A stretch of 64,000 nucleotides of DNA from Actinomycetota bacterium (GCA_014377015.1 JACMQL010000006.1:1-64000); one strand, 5' to 3'. Shown: positions 33,312-44,617, counted from the stretch's first letter. Numbers and translations are program-made. Notes: generated from the sequence alone by a model not told the origin.

Positions 33312-35618
33312 CTAAATAAGCGCTTCGCGAAGCTTTAGAGCCACTTCAGAGGCGCGCACATCATTGAGCGGGCCAGCCCCAATTTCGGTCACATAAAGAG
33401 TGTCGATCGCCTCTGCTCCGAGGGTGGTGACGATGGCGGATTTGATGTCCACGCGACAACGAGTCAAAGCATCCCCGATGCGAAATAATAGTCCAGGTTG
33501 ATCATGGCTTCTAATTTCAAAGACGGTGCAATCACTCGCAGCACCGACGAAATATTCAACGACCGGTGGTGGCACTGGAATTGAAGGAAGTTGAGAGTAA
33601 GAGGCGACTCGCTCCTGAATGCGTCGCTCTAAATCATTATGAGAATGCAACGCTTGATCAATATCAGCGTGAAGTTTTTCGGCAGTAGGCGATGGCGCAT
33701 GTGGATCCAACGAAACAATCCAACGCATGACCGCCGATGGACCATGCGATTTTGTGCGTGCAGATCGCACATCCAACCGCGCCAAATTGAGCACTCCTGC
33801 AACTATCGAGAGTAAACCTGGTCGATCTGGTGCGATTATCTCGATTGCGTAATCACTTTCGCTCACTGAAACATCAACGCGAAGGGCACCGATTTCAGAA
33901 AATGCGCGCTGCTCTGGTGTGAGTTCTGGTTGCGGTGCGATCATGGTCCCCGTCATTGCTGCCGACACGCGACGAACTAGATCTGCGACCAGAGTAGCTT
34001 TCCATTCACTCCACGCTGCGCTACCTGCAGCTTCACCATCGGCGATGCTAAGTGCATGTAGTAATTCAAGAGTTTGTTGATCAGGGATCTTTTCGGTAAC
34101 TGATGCAATAGTGACGGGATCATTCAAATCTCGTCTAGTCGCGGTTGCTGCTAAGAGAAGATGATGCTGAACTAAAATACGTAAGGTCACTGTGTCTTCA
34201 TCGTTAAACCCAATGCGGCGGGCAAGTGGCTCTATCAACGTTGCCCCTCGATGCGAGTGATCTTCCTCGCCGCCTTTCCCGATATCGTGAAAGAGAGCTG
34301 CAATAAGAAGTAAGTCTGGTCGATGGACTCGCCGTGTCAGTGCTGCGGCATGCACTGCTGTTTCCACCATATGGCGGTCAACAGTGTGACGATGGAGAAA
34401 ATTTCTTTGCGGCAAACTGCGCACCGGTCGCCACTCAGGCAACCAAGTTGTGATTATTCCTTCTTGATCCAGGGCTTCCCAGACTCGCACCATCGCAGAA
34501 CCTGCGCCAATTAGAGCAACCAGATCCTCGCGTGCTTCGCGCGGCCATGGGTTGGGCAAATTACCGATTCCATCTACAAGTCCTTGTGCCAGGGCGACGC
34601 AGGAATCCAAAGAAAGCGGCAAACCCAACTGCGCCGCCTTTGCAGCTGCGCGAAGTCCCAGCACCGGATCATCAACAGACACTGCGTCAGGGTCAAGTAC
34701 AACTTCTTGGTGGGCCACGCTAATTCCGTGTCCCACGCTTGTCGTGCGCGACCTTTTAAGAATCCGACCAAGACCATCTTTCCCACGGTGATCTAGGCGA
34801 TGCCAAGTGGACTGCATTAAATAATCAACATCTCGCGCCGCTTGTGCGACATCACTCATTAATGCATCTGCGTCACTGTAACCCAAGGCGAGTGCAACTT
34901 TGTCCTGTTCTTGGAACAAAAGACGATCACGCGATCTACCACTTTGCTCGTGCAGTGCATCACGGATATTGAGCAACGTAGCTTCGGCGCCGCTAATGCG
35001 ATCAAGTGCAACATCCAAGGCGCCCGACATAGAAATTGCACGCAGCGCGGTGATGTCTCGCAGTCCTCCGCGGGCCTCTTTCAAATCCGGCTCAAGCAAG
35101 TAGGCCAATTCGCCAGCTCTGGCATGTCGTTCGTTGAGTTGAGTGCGCATCTGAACGAGACGATTTCGCGAATCCTTACGCCAATCATCAAGGGCATCAT
35201 GTTGAACTGAGGCAACTAAATCCGCATCCCCCAAAATAAGCCTTATATTTAGCAAGCCCATCGCGACCTTCAGGTCAGCGCGAGCTGCTTCCCTTGTCTG
35301 ACTACGTGTGCGAACTGAGTGATCCACGCTGCGCGGTATTTGCGAACTTGAAGTCTTGCCATCCCATATCGGGTATAAAACCGCGTTAACAAATGTCAGA
35401 AGATTTTCATTATCAAATTGTTCGCTATGAATAAAAAGAATGTCTAGGTCAGATCCCAGACATAACTCGCCGCGGCCAAAACCACCAACCGCGGCGAGTG
35501 CTATGCCAGGTACTGATCGGGTCGTGCTCTCTTGCAACTTCTCCCGAGCGGCAAGGAAGAGGGCTCGTAGTTCGCGATCGCTCTCGTTCGATCGAGATCT
35601 GCGCTCTGGTGTTCCCAC
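33312..35618 (-). CDS. glnD: PII uridylyl/adenylyl-transferase GlnD
   Basis: The 768-residue protein has a nucleotidyltransferase domain with GGFGRGELCLGSDLDILF (about 44-61), an HD domain with LFHDIGKGGEEDHSHRG (about 440-456), and two C-terminal ACT domains (DRPGLLSIVAGVLNLARLDV and HDQPGLLFRIGDALTRCRVD). In Actinobacteria it adenylylates the PII protein. GTG 35618 is set by AGGAGGTGA eight bases upstream. It follows glnK, and the trio amtB-glnK-glnD is a conserved operon. It is shorter than the enterobacterial enzyme but normal for the phylum. Confidence 0.95.
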   Translation of the reverse strand: MGTPERRSRSNESDRELRALFLAAREKLQESTTRSVPGIALAAVGGFGRGELCLGSDLDILFIHSEQFDNENLLTFVNAVLYPIWDGKTSSSQIPRSVDHSVRTRSQTREAARADLKVAMGLLNIRLILGDADLVASVQHDALDDWRKDSRNRLVQMRTQLNERHARAGELAYLLEPDLKEARGGLRDITALRAISMSGALDVALDRISGAEATLLNIRDALHEQSGRSRDRLLFQEQDKVALALGYSDADALMSDVAQAARDVDYLMQSTWHRLDHRGKDGLGRILKRSRTTSVGHGISVAHQEVVLDPDAVSVDDPVLGLRAAAKAAQLGLPLSLDSCVALAQGLVDGIGNLPNPWPREAREDLVALIGAGSAMVRVWEALDQEGIITTWLPEWRPVRSLPQRNFLHRHTVDRHMVETAVHAAALTRRVHRPDLLLIAALFHDIGKGGEEDHSHRGATLIEPLARRIGFNDEDTVTLRILVQHHLLLAATATRRDLNDPVTIASVTEKIPDQQTLELLHALSIADGEAAGSAAWSEWKATLVADLVRRVSAAMTGTMIAPQPELTPEQRAFSEIGALRVDVSVSESDYAIEIIAPDRPGLLSIVAGVLNLARLDVRSARTKSHGPSAVMRWIVSLDPHAPSPTAEKLHADIDQALHSHNDLERRIQERVASYSQLPSIPVPPPVVEYFVGAASDCTVFEIRSHDQPGLLFRIGDALTRCRVDIKSAIVTTLGAEAIDTLYVTEIGAGPLNDVRASEVALKLREALI

Positions 35619-35710
35619 TTACTTCACCTCCTAGAACTCACGATTTAAAGGTAGTGAAGTAAAGGGATCCACGACACCGATGTTCTTTTACTATTTAGGT
35701 TTTCTGGCGG

Positions 35711-37350
<1,640 letters not shown>

Positions 37351-37399
37351 TTTTCACGCTTTCGTGAGATCTACTCGCCATTGAGCTGTCGCGAAGAAT

Positions 37400-37448
37400 G
37401 TCCCACTTTCGTTACGTGCAGGCACTCCCACCGTTTCATCCGCGTCAC
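37400..37448 (-). promoter_or_regulatory. GlnR-like boxes upstream of amtB
   Basis: Read on the minus strand, GTGACGCGGATGAAAC (37448-37433) matches the actinobacterial GlnR pattern GTnAC-n6-GAAAC exactly. A second, weaker copy, GTAACGAAAGTGGGAC (37415-37400), has the GTnAC half intact. They lie 50-98 bases before the amtB start. GlnR activates amtB under nitrogen limitation in Streptomyces; no glnR gene is in this window. Confidence 0.5.
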
Positions 37449-37493
37449 AAAAAGCCGCTCAATGTTACAAAAAGGTTAATAAGGGCTGCGTCC

Positions 37494-38330
37494 CTACATT
37501 AGTGAGCGCACGTAACTTTGCGGATCGAACGGGGCAAAATCTTTAGCGTTCTCCCCCGTACCAACCCATTTGATGGGAATGCCCAGTTCGCTCTCAATTG
37601 CCAGCGCAATTCCGCCACGGGCACTGCCGTCGAGCTTGGTCAGGATGATGCCGGTTAGATCCACGCTTTCGGCAAAGACTTTGGCCTGAATAAGACCGTT
37701 CTGTCCCGTCGTGGCATCGATTACCAGCAGAACTTCCGCAACCCGTACTACTTTTTCTATAACACGGCGCACCTTGCCGAGTTGATCCATCAGGTCGTTC
37801 TTAGTGTGCATACGACCTGCGGTATCTATAACAAGAAAGGAGATCTCCTTTGCGACAACCTGTTGGGCGGCATCGAATGCGACCGATGCTGGGTCGGCGT
37901 TTTCTTTTCCGTGCACGACATCAATATCTAGACGCTCACCCCAAGTGAGCAACTGATCGACAGCGGCGGCACGAAATGTATCTGCGGCGGCGAGTAGCAC
38001 CTTCTCATCTTGCGAAGTTAAATAATGAGCGAGTTTGGCACTTGATGTTGTTTTACCAGTGCCGTTAACGCCGACTACAAGAATGACTGTTGGTCCACTG
38101 GGTGCGCGTGAAATTTCCCGACTCTTAGTCGAAAGGGCGGATAAGAGTGCTTGGTAGACGGCATCTTCCGCGCTATCTGTCTTTACCGAACGAGCGGTTG
38201 ACACCACTTTACTTGCCAGTGTTGGTCCGAGATCAGCCCCCAAGAGTGCACTCTCTAGCTCATCCCAATCCGCCGCAGAAGCGTTGGATGTACGTGTGAG
38301 TTTTGAGATTATCTTTCCGAAAAGACCCAT
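37494..38330 (-). CDS. ftsY: SRP receptor FtsY (short NG form)
   Basis: At 278 residues this FtsY has only the N and G domains. A short amphipathic start, MGLFGKIISKLTRT, leads straight into the N domain, with no acidic A domain. GTPase motifs are GVNGTGKTTSSAKLAHYL (about 89-106), DTAGRMHTKNDLMDQLGKVR (about 174-193) and TKLDGSARGGIALAIESELG (about 240-259). It receives ribosome-SRP complexes at the membrane. It follows smc by 30 bases, the usual actinobacterial order. Confidence 0.94.
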   Translation of the reverse strand: MGLFGKIISKLTRTSNASAADWDELESALLGADLGPTLASKVVSTARSVKTDSAEDAVYQALLSALSTKSREISRAPSGPTVILVVGVNGTGKTTSSAKLAHYLTSQDEKVLLAAADTFRAAAVDQLLTWGERLDIDVVHGKENADPASVAFDAAQQVVAKEISFLVIDTAGRMHTKNDLMDQLGKVRRVIEKVVRVAEVLLVIDATTGQNGLIQAKVFAESVDLTGIILTKLDGSARGGIALAIESELGIPIKWVGTGENAKDFAPFDPQSYVRSLM

Positions 38331-38360
38331 GTCCCACCGTCGCTCTCGCTCTTAAAGAAT

Positions 38361-41300
38361 CTAGACGGATTCGGATTCGCGCAGTCGTTGGGAAATAACT
38401 TCAGTAACTCCGTCTCGCCGCATCGTCACCCCGTAGAGCGCATCGGCAATTTCCATAGTGCGCTTTTGGTGAGTTATGACGATGAGTTGTGAACTTTCAC
38501 GCAGTTCTTCAAAGATGCCGAGGAGACGTCCCAGGTTCACGTCGTCGAGGGCAGCTTCAACTTCATCTAGTACATAGAACGGACTTGGTCGAGCTTTGAA
38601 AATCGCAACCAAGAGCGCGATTGCCGTGAGTGATTTTTCTCCACCTGATAAAAGGGAAAGTCGCTTGATTCGCTTTCCTGGAGGTCGTGCTTCGACATCG
38701 ACGCCAGTAGTCATCAAGTCATCCGGATTGGTGAGGAAGAGTCGACCGTCTCCACCAGGAAACAGACGCGCGAAAATGTCTTCGAAGTGGCGCGCAGTTT
38801 CTTCATAGGCTTCCATAAATACCTGCTGAACACGATCATCTACTTCCTTGATGATGTCGAGCAAGTCCTTACGGGTGCGCTTGAGATCTTCGAGTTGCTC
38901 GGCCAAGTATTTCAATCGCTCTTCCAACGCGCCGTATTCTTCGAGAGCGAGTGGATTGATCTTGCCGAGCAAGGCGAGTGAGCGTTCGGTTGCAATAAGT
39001 CGGCGCTCTTGTTGTTCGCGTCGGTATGGCACAAGATCGCCAGCCACAACTAGACCCTCATCGGTTTCGTAGAAAGTCGGGACATCATTGTCGGGTCCGT
39101 ACTCTGCAATAAGAGTGGCGCGATCAACGCCAAATTCTTCCATCGCCTTGAGTTCGAGTTGCTCGATTCGCATTCGTTGTTCTGCGCGCGCAACTTCATC
39201 GCGGTGAACACTTGAAGTCAGGGATTCAAGCTCAGATGACAATTCACGACTTCGCGCACGAACGCTCAGGGTCTCACCTTCACGCGCGGCGCGAGCTTCC
39301 TCTAGCAAACCGCGTCCCGTCGCAGCTTTAGCTATCGAGCGCTCAATATGAATCAAAACTTCATAAGCGCAATCTGCGATCGCCTGCGAAACGAGTGCGT
39401 CACGTGCCCGCGCTCCGCGCCGAATAATCGCTTTCTCTGAGGCTTCACGTTCTGCATGCGCAGCATTTTCAAGAGCTTTCGCACGCGCAACCAGAGATTC
39501 AAGACGTTCTTCACTGGTGCGCACACTCAAGCGAGCTTCAACTTCGGTGGTACGGCCCAGAGAAACCTGTGTCCGAAGTTCTTCGGCGAGTGCATGACTT
39601 GGCTCTGCAATTGCGCCGTGATGTTGCATCTGATCTTGCGCGATCGCGCGTTCACTCTCATCGCGCGACTTTGCAGCGGTAGCTTCTATGATGGCTGCGT
39701 TGAGTCTCTCGACTTCTGCGCGCGCCGACTTAGCATGTTGGCCGGCCACCGCAAGTTGTTCCGTGAGCGCCGCAATGCGCGCATCAGATTCGTTGAGCTT
39801 GCTGAGCGCGCTATCAAATTCCTTTTGTTTCTGCGCGAGATCAGTTTCCGCAGTGGAAATCTCAAAACGCAGGCGCTCACACACATGCGCAACCTCAGAA
39901 ACTTTTTGCGTCAAATCTGCGATCAAGGCATGAATCTCGATGAGCGAGGCCGACGACTTGGATCCACCCCGCGCACGTGTTTGCGCAAAGACATCGCCCT
40001 CCCGAGTAACCACGCGAAGTTGCGGATGAGCTCGGATAATCAACTGTGCATCCTGCGCGCTTTCCGCTACGACTGTCGTGGAAAGCAACTCCTGGAGCAG
40101 GTCTGTGATCTGATCAGAATGTATGACGGAAAGAAGGGACTTCAATTCGGCAGGGATGAGGTCGTCGCGGTGGGGTTTATCAGAATGCATAATCAAGAAA
40201 TCAGCCTGACCCAGATTCTCCGATCGCAACGTAGCTAAAGCGGTGATCGCTGAACCGAGATCGTGGACTACAACCGCATCTGCCATCGTTCCCAGTGCGG
40301 CTGCGGTCGCGGCTTCCCAACCTGAATCGATGCGAATAAGGGAGGCTACGCTGCCCAAAATTTCAATACCGCGCGCGTCGCGAATGAGCGCCTGAGCACC
40401 ATCTCGAGATTGCGTCGTTAAATTCATAGCCTCCAACTTTGATTCGAGAGCATTGCGTTCTCGATCAGCTAAACGCTCTTTTTCAACTAAATCCGCCACT
40501 TTCGCTTTGGCGGCCTCTAAATTCTGCTGGGCATTTTCAAACTTCGCATCCAAACCTAGTTCTTGTGAGTCTGCACTGCCGATTTCTAATTCAAAGGCGG
40601 CATGTTCACGTGAGGCGGAGTCAGTCCGTTGTTGCGCTTCATCACGTGCGCGTTCGAGACGAGAAATTTCTTCAGCAATTGCTTCAAGACGTGCCACAAG
40701 AGATTTGATATGACCCTCTTGTCGGGCGGTGCCTTCGCGTTGATCTGCCAGAGCGCGAAGCGCTGCAGCAACACGATCTTCTTCAGCCTTCAATTCATTT
40801 TCTTTCGCCGTCAATGCAAGGGTTGCACCCGAGAGTGCTGTACGAAGTGAGGCAACGCCGGAACGCAACTCACTTTCTTCCCCGCGCAGCGTTGCTGCTT
40901 CACGATCAAGGCTTTCCGGATCGCGCCCGGCCGTGCGGGCCTCTTCTGCATCTTCAGCGAGGAAGCGTGATCGCTCTTGTGCTAAAGATTGAGTACCGCG
41001 AAATTTTTCGCGAAGCGCATTGAGTGAGTAGTACGTCTCTTGCGCATGCACTAGTCGCGGACCTTCGACCGCGTTCTCTGCATCCAAGATGGTTTCGCGA
41101 GCGCGCACGATATCCAACTCAGTTTCAACCAGAGCACGTCTTTCGCGCAGAACAGTTTCGTCTGCAACCTCAGCATCGAGAGTCTGCGAGAGTGAAATCA
41201 GATCATCAGCAAGTAATCGAAGTTTCGCGTCGCGAAGATCTGCTTGGATCGTCGCGGCTCTCTTGGCAACTTCTGCTTGCTTGCCGAGCGGGCGCAGTTG

Positions 41301-41900
41301 GCGACGAAGTTCAACGGTGAGATCTTGAATTCGGGCAAGATTTGCCTGCATGGATTCGAGCTTTCGTTGCGCCTTCTCCTTTCGCTTACGGTGCTTGAGC
41401 ACACCGGCCGCCTCTTCAATAAATCCGCGACGCTCTTCAGGATTAGCCATCAAGATAGCGTCGAGTTGTCCTTGCCCGACAATGACGTGCATTTCACGGC
41501 CGATACCGCTGTCGCTGAGCAATTCTTGAATGTCGAGCAAGCGCGAGGCATCGCCGTTGATTTGATATTCGCTGGTGCCGTTGCGGAAGAGAATTCGAGA
41601 AATAGTTACTTCGGTGTAGTCGATCGGTAGCGCCCCATCGGTGTTATCGATGGTGACTGAGACCTCAGCGCGTCCAAGTGGAGCACGCCCACTGGTGCCA
41701 GCAAAGATGACGTCTTCCATCTTTCCGCCACGCAGACTCTTGACACCCTGCTCGCCCATTACCCAACTCAGAGCGTCGACGACATTGCTCTTGCCCGATC
41801 CATTTGGTCCAACAACGCAGGTGATGCCTGGTTCAAGACGAAGGGTCGTAGCGGAGGCGAAGGACTTAAAGCCCTTGAGCGTGATGCTCTTCAAATACAC
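38361..41900 (-). CDS. smc: Chromosome segregation ATPase SMC
   Basis: The 1179-residue SMC has Walker A GPNGSGKSNVVDALSWVMGE (about 33-52) at the N-terminus, two long coiled coils (about 165-500 and 660-1000), a hinge around residues 500-640 (VASLIRIDSGWEAATAAALG), and at the C-terminus LSLLSGGEKSLTAIALLVA and Walker B FYVLDEVEAALDD. It compacts and segregates chromosomes with ScpA and ScpB, whose genes are not here. It sits between rnc and ftsY. Confidence 0.95.
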   Translation of the reverse strand: MYLKSITLKGFKSFASATTLRLEPGITCVVGPNGSGKSNVVDALSWVMGEQGVKSLRGGKMEDVIFAGTSGRAPLGRAEVSVTIDNTDGALPIDYTEVTISRILFRNGTSEYQINGDASRLLDIQELLSDSGIGREMHVIVGQGQLDAILMANPEERRGFIEEAAGVLKHRKRKEKAQRKLESMQANLARIQDLTVELRRQLRPLGKQAEVAKRAATIQADLRDAKLRLLADDLISLSQTLDAEVADETVLRERRALVETELDIVRARETILDAENAVEGPRLVHAQETYYSLNALREKFRGTQSLAQERSRFLAEDAEEARTAGRDPESLDREAATLRGEESELRSGVASLRTALSGATLALTAKENELKAEEDRVAAALRALADQREGTARQEGHIKSLVARLEAIAEEISRLERARDEAQQRTDSASREHAAFELEIGSADSQELGLDAKFENAQQNLEAAKAKVADLVEKERLADRERNALESKLEAMNLTTQSRDGAQALIRDARGIEILGSVASLIRIDSGWEAATAAALGTMADAVVVHDLGSAITALATLRSENLGQADFLIMHSDKPHRDDLIPAELKSLLSVIHSDQITDLLQELLSTTVVAESAQDAQLIIRAHPQLRVVTREGDVFAQTRARGGSKSSASLIEIHALIADLTQKVSEVAHVCERLRFEISTAETDLAQKQKEFDSALSKLNESDARIAALTEQLAVAGQHAKSARAEVERLNAAIIEATAAKSRDESERAIAQDQMQHHGAIAEPSHALAEELRTQVSLGRTTEVEARLSVRTSEERLESLVARAKALENAAHAEREASEKAIIRRGARARDALVSQAIADCAYEVLIHIERSIAKAATGRGLLEEARAAREGETLSVRARSRELSSELESLTSSVHRDEVARAEQRMRIEQLELKAMEEFGVDRATLIAEYGPDNDVPTFYETDEGLVVAGDLVPYRREQQERRLIATERSLALLGKINPLALEEYGALEERLKYLAEQLEDLKRTRKDLLDIIKEVDDRVQQVFMEAYEETARHFEDIFARLFPGGDGRLFLTNPDDLMTTGVDVEARPPGKRIKRLSLLSGGEKSLTAIALLVAIFKARPSPFYVLDEVEAALDDVNLGRLLGIFEELRESSQLIVITHQKRTMEIADALYGVTMRRDGVTEVISQRLRESESV

Positions 41901-41931
41901 GTGCCAAACCTACCCTAGACCCACCTAAGTC

Positions 41932-42648
41932 TTAGTCTTCGGACTCGCTTGCATCCACATCTTGGGTGGCCATACTTAAAAGTTCGAAGGCAACACGTGC
42001 GGCAATTTGCTCCGCCTCTCTTTTGCTCTTGCCTTCACCTTGCGCCAGTGCAATTCCGCCGACCATCGCGAAAGCGGTGAAACTCTTGTCATGATCGGGT
42101 CCGGTCTCGGTGACGACGTACTCGGGAACCCCCTTGCTTTGCGCAGCGAGCAATTCTTGGAGGGCAGTTTTTCCGTCTAGGCCCGCACCCTTGGCAACTG
42201 CGCCGTTGAGTGTTTTTTCAATAAGTCGAAGAACGACTTCACTTGCTTTAGCAAAACCATGTTCTAAATAAATCGCACCGATGATTGCTTCGAGCGCATC
42301 GGCTAGTAATGAATTCTTGTTGCGCCCGCCGGTGACTTCCTCGCCCTTACCTAATCTGATCGCTGATCCGAGTTCCAACGTACGCGCTATGTCTGCGAGC
42401 GCGCGCATATTCACCACTCCAGATCGCAGCGGTGAGAGACGACTTTCATCTAAATCTGGATAGCGCTTGTATAACTCTTCAGTGACGACCAGACCCAGAA
42501 CGGAGTCGCCAAGAAATTCAAGACGTTCGTTGGTGAGATTTGTGCCGGTTTCGTATGCGAAAGACCGATGCGTTAAAGCCAACTCAAGCAGTTGCGGGTT
42601 GATCTCATTTTCTGCGAGTCCCAGCGCCTGTGTTAACGATGAATACAG
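41932..42648 (-). CDS. rnc: Ribonuclease III, probably starting at CTG
   Basis: The annotated-style TTG at 42582 would begin at ALTHRSF, in the middle of the first conserved helix. The frame stays open 22 codons more, to CTG 42648, with GAGGT five bases upstream, and encodes LTQALGLAENEINPQLLELA, which matches the usual RNase III start. No ATG, GTG or TTG lies in that stretch. From CTG the protein is 238 residues, the usual size. The catalytic ERLEFLGDSVLGLVVTEELY is at about 41-60, and a double-stranded-RNA-binding domain ends the protein (DGKTALQELLAAQSKGVPEY). The start overlaps the rpmF stop region. It processes rRNA and other double-stranded RNA. Confidence 0.85.
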   Translation of the reverse strand: MYSSLTQALGLAENEINPQLLELALTHRSFAYETGTNLTNERLEFLGDSVLGLVVTEELYKRYPDLDESRLSPLRSGVVNMRALADIARTLELGSAIRLGKGEEVTGGRNKNSLLADALEAIIGAIYLEHGFAKASEVVLRLIEKTLNGAVAKGAGLDGKTALQELLAAQSKGVPEYVVTETGPDHDKSFTAFAMVGGIALAQGEGKSKREAEQIAARVAFELLSMATQDVDASESED

Positions 42649-42649
42649 G

Positions 42650-42823
42650 TCAGACCTCGATTACCTGACGGCGGTTGTACATTCCACAGGTGGGACAGGC
42701 GGTGTGTTGCAATTTCGGCTGCTGGCACTGTGGGCATGCAGCCAACGCCGCTGCTGTTGTTTTCCATTGGCTCCGACGGGAACGGGTCTTGGAGCGAGAC
42801 ATTTTTCGCTTTGGTACTGGCAC
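42650..42823 (-). CDS. rpmF: 50S ribosomal protein bL32
   Basis: A 57-residue ribosomal protein. It starts at GTG 42823 with GAGGA about seven bases upstream (PVPKRKMSRSKTRSRRSQWK). The zinc-ribbon cysteines are all present as CPQC and CPTC, so it is the Zn-binding form. It stands between yceD and rnc, the standard order yceD-rpmF-rnc. Confidence 0.93.
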   Translation of the reverse strand: MPVPKRKMSRSKTRSRRSQWKTTAAALAACPQCQQPKLQHTACPTCGMYNRRQVIEV

Positions 42824-42975
42824 TTTACGTTCCTCTTTCTTAGAGCAGTCTTCGGTTTACATCTGAAGTCTTCGGTGGTCTGGCCGGAAGATTTCCTTCC
42901 ATCAGCAAGGTGGTAAGTATCCCCTAAAAGGCGCAATTCTAGAAATCGGGGCTTTGGATCGGGCTGCCCTGCGCG

Positions 42976-43575
42976 CTATTTATCTTCCGTGGAATCACCG
43001 TTGGTCTCCAAACCCGGCAGAGCAGCAAGGCCAGCCCAGCGCGCGTCAATGACCGCATGGGCATGGTCGGCGGGCAGCAAGTTCCATTTGACGCCACAGT
43101 CAGGGCACAATCCCGGGCAGTCCTGCGAGCAGAGCGGATTGATGGGAATGTCCAAAATGATGGCATCCCGAATCGGCGCCTCCAGATTGATGAACTCCCC
43201 GTCCATCATGAGGTCCTCATCTACGTCCAAATCATCCGCGGCCTCTTGAGCTTTTCGTTGGGCTTTTGTATGAGCCTTCTCGGGGGCATAGCGGTAGAGC
43301 TCGTGAATTCGACGGTCGATATCCCATTCCAACGGTTCGAGGCAGCGGGTGCACTCACCATCTGCAACTGCAAAAATCTCTAGGGAGACAAGGACACCCT
43401 CTTTGACCGAGCTCAGTGTCATATCGCAATGAATCTCTTCGCCCGGCAAAACTGCCAGAACATCGATGCCAACACGTTCGGGAACGTTGATATCAAATTC
43501 ATACTTCTTCATCTCCCCCGCGCGACGCGGCAGGTCATGGCAATTAAAGAGGTAGACCTTGGAATTGCGGCTCAT
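42976..43575 (-). CDS. yceD: YceD/DUF177 family protein
   Basis: A 199-residue protein from ATG 43575 (AGGA ten bases upstream); longer frames would overlap the preceding gene. It has the DUF177 pattern with Cys in the middle (DGECTRCLEPL) and the end CSQDCPGLCPDCGVKWN (about 162-178). Proteins of this family are found before rpmF and are linked to 23S rRNA accumulation in bacteria and plants. The cysteine pairs could bind zinc. Confidence 0.9.
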   Translation of the reverse strand: MSRNSKVYLFNCHDLPRRAGEMKKYEFDINVPERVGIDVLAVLPGEEIHCDMTLSSVKEGVLVSLEIFAVADGECTRCLEPLEWDIDRRIHELYRYAPEKAHTKAQRKAQEAADDLDVDEDLMMDGEFINLEAPIRDAIILDIPINPLCSQDCPGLCPDCGVKWNLLPADHAHAVIDARWAGLAALPGLETNGDSTEDK

Positions 43576-43606
43576 CACTGGGTCAATCCTGAAATCAGTC
43601 TTGTAA

Positions 43607-44086
43607 TCAGTCTTGCGCAAGTTGAGAAAGCACGTCGTTATCACCGGCACCAGCCAGACGATCACGTCCGCGAGAAACCGCATCCATCGTCTTGTTCAAA
43701 ATAACTTCTAGTGTGGCTAAACGAGTGTCAATGTAATTCTCAACTTCAGTGCGCTCGCGCTCAGCTGTTGCCCGAGCCTCATCCAAGATGCGCTGGGATT
43801 GGTCGCGCGCTGCTTGCACGATCGAAGTCTGTTCGACCATACGAGCGACTTCTTCACGCGCCATGGAAATGAGTTGCTCAGCGCTAGCGCGTCCTTCTTC
43901 AATGATCGCCCCACGTGTGGCGAGCAAATCCTGGGCTTGCGCGAAATCTAACGGAAGTGCCGCCCGTGCCTCATCTAAAATTTCCAGCAATTCCGCACGA
44001 TGAACCACACACGAGGCCGACAGTGGAACGCTGCGCGCCTCTTCAACCATAGTAATTGCCGAATTAAGTCGTTCAACGGAATTCAT
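43607..44086 (-). CDS. sepIVA: SepIVA-like DivIVA-family coiled-coil protein
   Basis: The 159-residue protein is mostly one alpha-helical coiled coil, with the N-terminal MNSVERLNSAITMVEEARSV and the segment ATRGAIIEEGRASAEQLIS (about 56-74). No membrane segment. It lies between coaD and yceD, in the region where M. tuberculosis carries Rv2927c (SepIVA, a cell-division and septum-growth factor) next to yceD (Rv2926c) and rnc (Rv2925c). The assignment rests on position and coiled-coil form as much as on sequence. It starts three bases after coaD stops. Confidence 0.75.
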   Translation of the reverse strand: MNSVERLNSAITMVEEARSVPLSASCVVHRAELLEILDEARAALPLDFAQAQDLLATRGAIIEEGRASAEQLISMAREEVARMVEQTSIVQAARDQSQRILDEARATAERERTEVENYIDTRLATLEVILNKTMDAVSRGRDRLAGAGDNDVLSQLAQD

Positions 44087-44089
44087 AGG

Positions 44090-44578
44090 TCATTCCCCTC
44101 CACTTGCAAATAGCCGTTCGCGAAGTGCGCGCGCAATATTAGGAGGCACCATCGTGGTGACGTCTCCTCCGTAATGAGCCAATTCCTTGACCAAGGTTGA
44201 TGATAAGAACGAGTGTGCGGGAGCCGTGGCCATGAACATCGTTTCGACTCCAGCTAATTGCAAATTTACTTGGGCGATTTGAAGTTCGTAGTCAAAGTCA
44301 GTGACAGCGCGCAAACCGCGAACGATCGTATCGACGCCGTTGGCCTTGCAGTAATCCACCGTAAGACCGTGCCAAGAATCAACGCTGACATTCGCGAACT
44401 TCTGCGTTGCTTCACCGATCATTGATTTGCGTTCGTCAACCGTAAAGAGCGAATTCTTAGACCGATTCTCGAAGACCGCCACGGTCACCTGTTCGAAGTG
44501 GTAACTGGCCCGCTCAATAACATCTAGGTGTCCATAGGTGATGGGATCAAAGGACCCAGGACATAGCGCTCGCTTCAC
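44090..44578 (-). CDS. coaD: Phosphopantetheine adenylyltransferase CoaD
   Basis: The 162-residue enzyme makes dephospho-CoA from 4'-phosphopantetheine and ATP. It has the nucleotidyltransferase motif CPGSFDPITYGHLDVIERA (about 6-24), with the TxGH histidine and the ISSTLVKEL-like FLSSTLVKELAHYGG (about 125-139). RGLRAVTDFDYELQ (about 87-100) is the substrate loop. It follows rsmD in the standard order. Confidence 0.95.
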   Translation of the reverse strand: MKRALCPGSFDPITYGHLDVIERASYHFEQVTVAVFENRSKNSLFTVDERKSMIGEATQKFANVSVDSWHGLTVDYCKANGVDTIVRGLRAVTDFDYELQIAQVNLQLAGVETMFMATAPAHSFLSSTLVKELAHYGGDVTTMVPPNIARALRERLFASGGE

Positions 44579-44617
44579 GTCGCAAACGCTAGCAATGATT
44601 GAGGGTCTTATCCATTC

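Noticed and set aside
39456-40238. 260-codon open frame opposite smc
   Set aside because: It lies wholly inside the smc coding sequence on the other strand and has no start signal or domain; long antisense frames are expected in GC-balanced coding DNA.
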